From positions 88,308-152,307 of the forward strand of contig CAMDTN010000001.1 in assembly GCA_945907755.1 (NCBI GenBank): a DNA stretch of 64,000 bases, written 5' to 3'. Under the pieces are notes generated by a model. It saw only the letters and a list, made by a program, of their open reading frames with translations, ran no database searches and was not told where the DNA came from. Within the stretch, counting starts at the first letter, position 1, and each line of letters opens with the position of its first letter. The position numbers and the translations under genes were made by a program. Positions 59,685-64,000 of the stretch are shown piece by piece. This stretch comes from Singulisphaera sp. GP187. Lineage in GTDB: Bacteria > Planctomycetota > GCA-002687715.

Positions 59685-60663
59685 GCGCGCGCTTGGCTGC
59701 GGCGATCAATTTCTCCAACCCAGCGATGGTGCGCTCTTGCGCCGTGCGCGCGCCGGGAAATGCGGGCTTGTTGGCGGCGGTGTACGCTTCGGCGCGGCGG
59801 TGTGTGAGCATGTCGTGCCCACGGCGCCTCGAGCGCGCGTCTTGCAGCGCAGCGATATCCACCGGGCCCACGACAATCTTCTCACCTGGCCCAGGATCGG
59901 CTTGCGCCATGATGCGTCCATCGAAATCCACAATCATGCTGCCACCCGGCCACGAGAACGGGGGGTAGTTGGCCAGCGAAGCGCCTTGATTGCAGGCCAC
60001 GACACACGCCATATTCTCGATAGCACGGCAGCGGTTCACCACCGTCCACCAATCCATAGGCGCGCTGGCGCCCCACGGATCCATGTAGGCACTGATGCGC
60101 ACCAACACTTCGGCGCCATTGAGCGCCAATTCGCGGGTGCTTTCAGGGAACAGCCAGTCGTAGCAAGTGGCGATGCCGATGCGGCCAATTTCGGTGTTTG
60201 CCACCGGGAACAGTGGGTCGGTGTAGCCATCCAAATCGTGCGGGCTGGCGCACACTTCCCAAGGAATCCATGGATGCACTTTGCGGTAGCGCATGCGCGC
60301 GCCGTCGGGCCCCAACAGCATGACCGTGTTGAACACGGCATCGGGCCAGCGTGCATCGCATTCGAGGAATGAACCGCTAACAATCCAGACCCCCAACGCG
60401 TGGGCCTTTTGCGCCAGCGCTTCTACATGCTGGTTTTCCGCAGGGATGGCGAGCTTCTCTGCGAGTTCTTCGGCAGTGAAATACACCGGCCCTGAAATGC
60501 AAAACTCTGGGAACACGATCAGCTTCACTGGAAAGAACGGTTCGTAGCCCGCGACCACATGGTCGCACTGCTGCAGCATCCACTCGACGGAAATCTCTGC
60601 ACGCGTGCGCGGGTGCTTCTTGTCGGGCTGAATGGCGGCGGCGTGATAGCGAGCGAGGCTCAT
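59665..60663 (-). CDS. Nitrilase-superfamily carbon-nitrogen hydrolase (amidase-like)
   Basis: 332 residues from ATG 60663 (MSLARYHAAAIQ). The Glu-Lys-Cys triad is visible: VFPEFC (Glu), RYRKVHPWIPWE (Lys) and IATCYDWLFPE (Cys). A further conserved segment is NRCRAIENMACVVACNQG. Length and the WGASAPMDWW stretch suggest an aliphatic or formamide-type amidase branch. Cytosolic. It may release ammonia from a small amide. Its 3' end overlaps the annotated start of the GT39-like gene by 20 bases or, with the shorter start, not at all. Confidence 0.9.
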   Translation of the reverse strand: MSLARYHAAAIQPDKKHPRTRAEISVEWMLQQCDHVVAGYEPFFPVKLIVFPEFCISGPVYFTAEELAEKLAIPAENQHVEALAQKAHALGVWIVSGSFLECDARWPDAVFNTVMLLGPDGARMRYRKVHPWIPWEVCASPHDLDGYTDPLFPVANTEIGRIGIATCYDWLFPESTRELALNGAEVLVRISAYMDPWGASAPMDWWTVVNRCRAIENMACVVACNQGASLANYPPFSWPGGSMIVDFDGRIMAQADPGPGEKIVVGPVDIAALQDARSRRRGHDMLTHRRAEAYTAANKPAFPGARTAQERTIAGLEKLIAAAKRARGSEQR

Positions 60664-60685
60664 GGGCCGCGATGATAAACGGGCC

Positions 60686-60709
60686 GCCGCACGCCGATAG
60701 GCGTGCGGC
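60686..60709 (-). terminator. Strong hairpin between two minus-strand genes
   Basis: GCCGCACGCC (60686-60695), loop GATA, GGCGTGCGGC (60700-60709): a perfect 10-bp stem. Read on the minus strand it lies after the large regulatory-domain gene and is followed by CCCGTTTATC, a weak T tract. A terminator for that gene, or an attenuator before the amidase gene, is plausible. Confidence 0.5.
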
Positions 60710-60766
60710 GCTTGCGTGGCACGCGTGGCTTGGATCTGACGCACTGAAATTGCGCAAGATTACAGA

Positions 60767-63598
60767 TCAGTTGGCGGACTTGAGCAGCGCGGCGAGAGCG
60801 GCAGTGTCGATGGTGGCGCCGACAGCGCCGGTGGCAGAGATGGTCACACTGCCCAATGCGGTGGGGGTGAACCCGGCGCCACGGCCACCGCCGCCACCCA
60901 GCATGCCCAGCAGCGTGAAGCTGCCCGGCGACACATTGCGGAACGTGATGCTGCTATCTGTGGCGCGCAGCGTGGCGCTGCCGCTGGCTTGGCCGAAGAG
61001 CGTGCGAGGGTCGTCTGATGTGGTGCCCTGCGGCACCAGCATCAAGCGCAAGGTGCGATCGCCTAGTTGCGTAGGCGGCTCGGCGAGGGGCATGGACACT
61101 GTCAGCCCAGGCGAGAGCGTGACCGCCAAAGGGAATACTGCTCTTTCAAACCGAGCGCGCGTGAAATCTGGTTTGCTGACGGTGACAGTGCATTCCACGC
61201 TCGAGCGCACAGGAAAAGACGCCCGGCCGAAACTGTCCGTAGTGCGGCTGCTGTCGCCGCCGCCGCGGCGGCGATTCTGCTCGTCGGCGTTTGTGGTCAC
61301 TTGGACGCGCGCGCCGACGAGCGGAGCGCCCATGGGGTCGCGCACATCAACCAGCGCGAGACGCCAATCGAAACCCACCACGAGGTTCTGCAATTCAGGG
61401 GCGGCGGTGCGCTCTGCGCCAAGCACTTTCACATTCTCGAAGCTGCGCTCTTCAACATTATTCACACTGATGCGCACGGTCACATTGCCTTCGGGCAGCC
61501 CGCGCAAAAAAAAGCGGCCTTCAGCATCGGGGCGCGCACGCACCGAACGCAGTGCACTATTAGCGGTAGATGCTGCGATATCGATGGGCATGACTACGGT
61601 TGGGTCTGTCAAGCGCACGGTGCCCGTGAGCGTGCCAGTGCGCAGAAGACGCAGCACAACATCGGTGCTGCCTGCTGTGACGGTCATTGGTTCCGTCCGT
61701 GTGTCGCGGCCGCTGACATTCAGCACCACAGTCCCGCCTTCGGGTCGCGGGCCGTACAGCTTGAACACACCGTCCTTGCCGCTGTCCACGGAACCAATAT
61801 TTGCATCGCCGAAGGCGCTTGCGCCTTCGCTTCGCCCACGCTGGTTGCCGCTCGGACCTTGCCCGAAGGTGCTTGCGCCAGCGCTTCGCCCACGCTGGTT
61901 GCCGCTCGGACCTTGTCCGAAGGCGCCTGCACCGCCGCCGCGTTCGCTCGCGGCCGCGCTCGAGACGGCGGTCGACTCGGTGGCGTGCACACTGATTCCG
62001 GCGACGCCGACATTCGCAGGGTCAACCACGCGCCCGCGCGCCAGCACCGCCAAGTTCGACAGCTTCACTACGCCGAGATCGCGTTCGCCGCCTTCTTTCA
62101 GTGCCGGGACTGGCACCGTCGCGAGAGCGGGCTCTTCGCCGCCGCCTCGCATGGCGCGCCATGATTGCGCACGTATCTCCAGCGTGCCACCTTCGGGGCT
62201 GACGCTGATGCGCGCACGGCCATCGATGTCCGTGACTTGCGGGCGCGCGCCGCCCGTCATCATGGAAGCGAAGCGGTCGCCACGGGCGCCGCGCCCGCGC
62301 GCGTTTCCCGCTGCGTTAGCAGTAGCGCCCCCATCCTGTTCGGTGTCGCTGCTGCGCAGCGTTGCATTGAACGCGAACCACGGGACCACCAATCCATCAG
62401 CATCGTGCAGCGTCACCATGACAGCCGCGCGCCGCATTCCCAACGGCACAGACGCGTCGTGGCGCGCAATGCCACTGGGCACAACGACGGTGCAGGTCTC
62501 TGTGCTGCGATCGCGTCCAGACGCCGTAATGTTGTAGGTCTGTCCGCTGCGCGCGCCGCCCACGAGGGCTTCGCCATCTTTGGCTGCGACGCGCACAGAG
62601 CCAGTGAACGGATTGTTCGGGCCACGCCCACCGCCGGCAGCTTCCATCTCAACGCGCAGGAATAGAGACGCATCTTCTTTCAGTGGCGCGCCGCTCTTGT
62701 CAACTAAATGCAGCACCAACAGCGCCGCGGGTAGCGTTTCGATGTGCGCCGTGGTGACGCCGCTGGCGGCCAGCACAAGCGGGTGCCCGATGGCGTCTTG
62801 GCCCACAAGATGCGCGCTGACTGCCACTTCGCCGTGCTCATACAAATCGCCATGGCGCGCGTCCAGTTCTAAGTGTGCCACTCCCGTCGAGGCATTGGTC
62901 CACGCTTCCGGCCCGCCAGTCGGGAACGGTGGCCCGACGCCGCCTCGGCCGCCACGCGCGTTGTTGTTGGCATCGGATTCTTGCAGGCTGACGCGAACGT
63001 GGCCTACGGGCGTTTGCGTTGAGTCCGTGACATGCACTTCAACAAACTTGATTGGCGCAAGGCGCACGACAGCCACGACACCGTCGGGCAGCGGTTCATC
63101 AGGCGCTTCGCCTTGGCGGAAATCCGTAACTCCGAGAGCATCCTTCGTGCGCGCTTGAATGGTCAGCGAACGCCGCGGCAGCGGTGAAATCGCCGCTCGC
63201 CCCTGCGCATCGGTCCTCAATCGCCGCAAGGGCCTGTCGCGCTCATCGTTGGCGAAGGGGCCGCGATTCTCGTTGGGGCGCAGCAGAGTGACTTCGGCAT
63301 CGGCCACCGGCGCACCGGCTGCGTCACGCACCAGCACCACGCTGGGGGTTTGTTCGATCTCAGCGGGGTCGGCGCGGTCGCTGTTGGCGTCGAAAGCGCT
63401 GGTGGCGATGGGGTTGGAGTCGGGGAGTTGGATGCCGTTGGCGTCTGCCTCAGCCTCCGTTGGCAGCGAATGTGTTGAGCCTGACCCAGCGGCGGGGGCT
63501 TCGCCACCGTCGGCATCCAACAACCACCAAGCAGTTGCCAGAGCGGCTACCAGCGCGACGACGACCAACAACAAGCGAGAAGAACGGGGCTGCAGCAT
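60767..63598 (-). CDS. Large membrane-anchored CarboxypepD_reg/Ig-like domain protein
   Basis: 943 residues. One N-terminal helix (LLLVVVALVAALATAWWLL) anchors it, leaving the rest outside. Many repeated beta-sandwich units of the carboxypeptidase-regulatory type follow, each with a G-x-P-V/L-x-x-A-x-V start and a D-A-x-G-R-A turn (RDAAGAPVADAEVTLL, TDAQGRAAISPLP, RDPMGAPLVGARVQV, TDIDGRARISVSP). About residues 565-600 hold Gly/Ser/Gln/Arg-rich tandem repeats. No catalytic motif; probably an adhesin-like or surface scaffold protein. Divergent from the exported protein at 63800. Confidence 0.82.
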   Translation of the reverse strand: MLQPRSSRLLLVVVALVAALATAWWLLDADGGEAPAAGSGSTHSLPTEAEADANGIQLPDSNPIATSAFDANSDRADPAEIEQTPSVVLVRDAAGAPVADAEVTLLRPNENRGPFANDERDRPLRRLRTDAQGRAAISPLPRRSLTIQARTKDALGVTDFRQGEAPDEPLPDGVVAVVRLAPIKFVEVHVTDSTQTPVGHVRVSLQESDANNNARGGRGGVGPPFPTGGPEAWTNASTGVAHLELDARHGDLYEHGEVAVSAHLVGQDAIGHPLVLAASGVTTAHIETLPAALLVLHLVDKSGAPLKEDASLFLRVEMEAAGGGRGPNNPFTGSVRVAAKDGEALVGGARSGQTYNITASGRDRSTETCTVVVPSGIARHDASVPLGMRRAAVMVTLHDADGLVVPWFAFNATLRSSDTEQDGGATANAAGNARGRGARGDRFASMMTGGARPQVTDIDGRARISVSPEGGTLEIRAQSWRAMRGGGEEPALATVPVPALKEGGERDLGVVKLSNLAVLARGRVVDPANVGVAGISVHATESTAVSSAAASERGGGAGAFGQGPSGNQRGRSAGASTFGQGPSGNQRGRSEGASAFGDANIGSVDSGKDGVFKLYGPRPEGGTVVLNVSGRDTRTEPMTVTAGSTDVVLRLLRTGTLTGTVRLTDPTVVMPIDIAASTANSALRSVRARPDAEGRFFLRGLPEGNVTVRISVNNVEERSFENVKVLGAERTAAPELQNLVVGFDWRLALVDVRDPMGAPLVGARVQVTTNADEQNRRRGGGDSSRTTDSFGRASFPVRSSVECTVTVSKPDFTRARFERAVFPLAVTLSPGLTVSMPLAEPPTQLGDRTLRLMLVPQGTTSDDPRTLFGQASGSATLRATDSSITFRNVSPGSFTLLGMLGGGGGRGAGFTPTALGSVTISATGAVGATIDTAALAALLKSAN
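61810..61933 (-). repeat. 54-bp in-frame tandem repeat in the surface-protein gene
   Basis: Two full 54-base units (61810-61863 and 61864-61917) and the start of a third (61918-61933). Encoded unit: FGQGPSGNQRGRSEGAS (18 residues with one linker). The first unit on the + strand opens with the palindrome CGAAGGCGC-TT-GCGCCTTCG (61810-61829). On the minus strand this core reads GCGCAAGCGC, then CTTC, then GGCGATG, close to the GCGCAAGCGC-GGCGATG core of the repeat at 58371. Confidence 0.8.
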
Positions 63599-63799
63599 CG
63601 TTCTCTACAACGCGCGGGGACGAGATTTCATTCTGCGCGGGCGGGTGGGCGGCCACATTGCGTGATTCCTGTCAGGTCCATCAGAAAAACAGGCCCCGCA
63701 CGGCCATTTCAACGCATGAGGGTACTGAAAGCAGTGCCTTTGCGGCGTGCGCCTCTCGCGGTGGGAGGAGCGGTGGGTTGATCCAGAGGAGGGATTCAG

Positions 63800-64000
63800 A
63801 TGCGAAGAGCAATTGGGATTGCCGTGATGGCGCTACTGCTAGGCGGAGTGTCGTGGTTCTGCTTGGGCGGTGAGGCCGCGCAGCCCGCGGCGCGGCCAGC
63901 AGTGGCGGAGGTGGCGACCGCAGTGGCGCCCGCGCCACCTGCGGGCGATGTGGTGGCGGAGCGCATGCACGCTGTGCCTTTCAAGGACAACGCGGTTGCG
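63800..64000 (+). CDS. Exported protein, N-terminal fragment
   Basis: Starts at ATG 63800 with GAGGAGGG at 63786-63793 and runs off the right edge; 67 codons visible. Signal or anchor helix GIAVMALLLGGVSWFCLGG, then an Ala/Pro-rich linker (about 28-48) and the start of a folded part (VVAERMHAVPFKDN). The function cannot be told from this fragment. Divergent from the surface-protein gene. Confidence 0.75.
   Translation, partial: MRRAIGIAVMALLLGGVSWFCLGGEAAQPAARPAVAEVATAVAPAPPAGDVVAERMHAVPFKDNAVA

Noticed and set aside
1..64000. CRISPR arrays, tRNA, rRNA and tmRNA genes
   Set aside because: No regularly spaced identical repeats with variable spacers and no tRNA cloverleaf or conserved rRNA segment were found on either strand by reading.

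Overview
The window is a GC-rich (about 63-65% by eye), densely coded bacterial chromosome segment with no rRNA, tRNA or CRISPR array. Many neighbouring genes overlap by 4 bases (ATGA or GTGA), Leu is often TTG, and secreted or lipid-anchored proteins of unknown role are common. The mix of exported multi-domain proteins (pepsin-like/TPR/thioredoxin, VWA/TPR, zinc carboxypeptidase with a regulatory domain and a C-terminal beta domain, FecR-like protein beside a sigma factor, CarboxypepD_reg-like protein) fits Planctomycetota best; this is inference, not a phylogeny.

Layout. 1-7.4 kb: ABC-F fragment, NUDIX hydrolase, PyrK-like flavoprotein subunit, a lipoprotein, a PDZ/alpha-toroid protein, a multicopper oxidase and an ABC exporter pair. 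7.4-12.4 kb is an accessory patch: a GNAT gene is joined to a sugar-acid dehydratase plus SMP-30 lactonase module whose base usage differs from its neighbours, a degenerate copy of the GNAT 3' end lies on the far side, and then come a zinc-ribbon gene, an alpha/beta hydrolase and a 5'-truncated second zinc ribbon. 12.4-22.1 kb: a DUF2325-like protein, then a short-chain acyl-CoA operon (thiolase, lipoprotein, 3-hydroxyacyl-CoA dehydrogenase, acyl-CoA dehydrogenase, MeaB GTPase, free-standing B12-binding subunit, divergent acyl-CoA dehydrogenase, UbiX, methyltransferase). 22.1-27.2 kb (minus strand): membrane protein, secreted nuclease, RNase Z, exported hydrolase. 27.3-33.1 kb: second thiolase, two cyclophilins, enoyl-CoA hydratase and a swivel-first aconitase-family enzyme.

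33.4-38.4 kb: a small ORF, a radical SAM/SPASM protein, an ECF-like sigma factor followed by a TPR protein and a FecR-like protein, and FabI. A gene-free stretch at 38.4-38.9 kb can fold into several hairpins and may be a structured RNA or leader. 38.9-54.3 kb is one translationally coupled cluster: exported pepsin-like/TPR/thioredoxin protein, membrane protein, MoxR AAA+ ATPase, DUF58 protein, BatA-like membrane protein and a 2741-residue VWA-TPR fusion. It looks like a heavily elaborated MoxR/Bat (aerotolerance-operon-like) envelope system and is the strongest candidate for an undescribed system here.

54.3-64 kb: convergent M14 carboxypeptidase, a RAYT (REP-associated Y1 transposase), phosphoglycerate mutase, a GT39-like membrane protein, a nitrilase-family amidase, a large membrane-anchored Ig-like/regulatory-domain protein and the start of a further exported protein. 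Short palindromic or tandem repeats occur in frame inside three genes, and the octamer ATTAGTGC is unusually frequent across the window.
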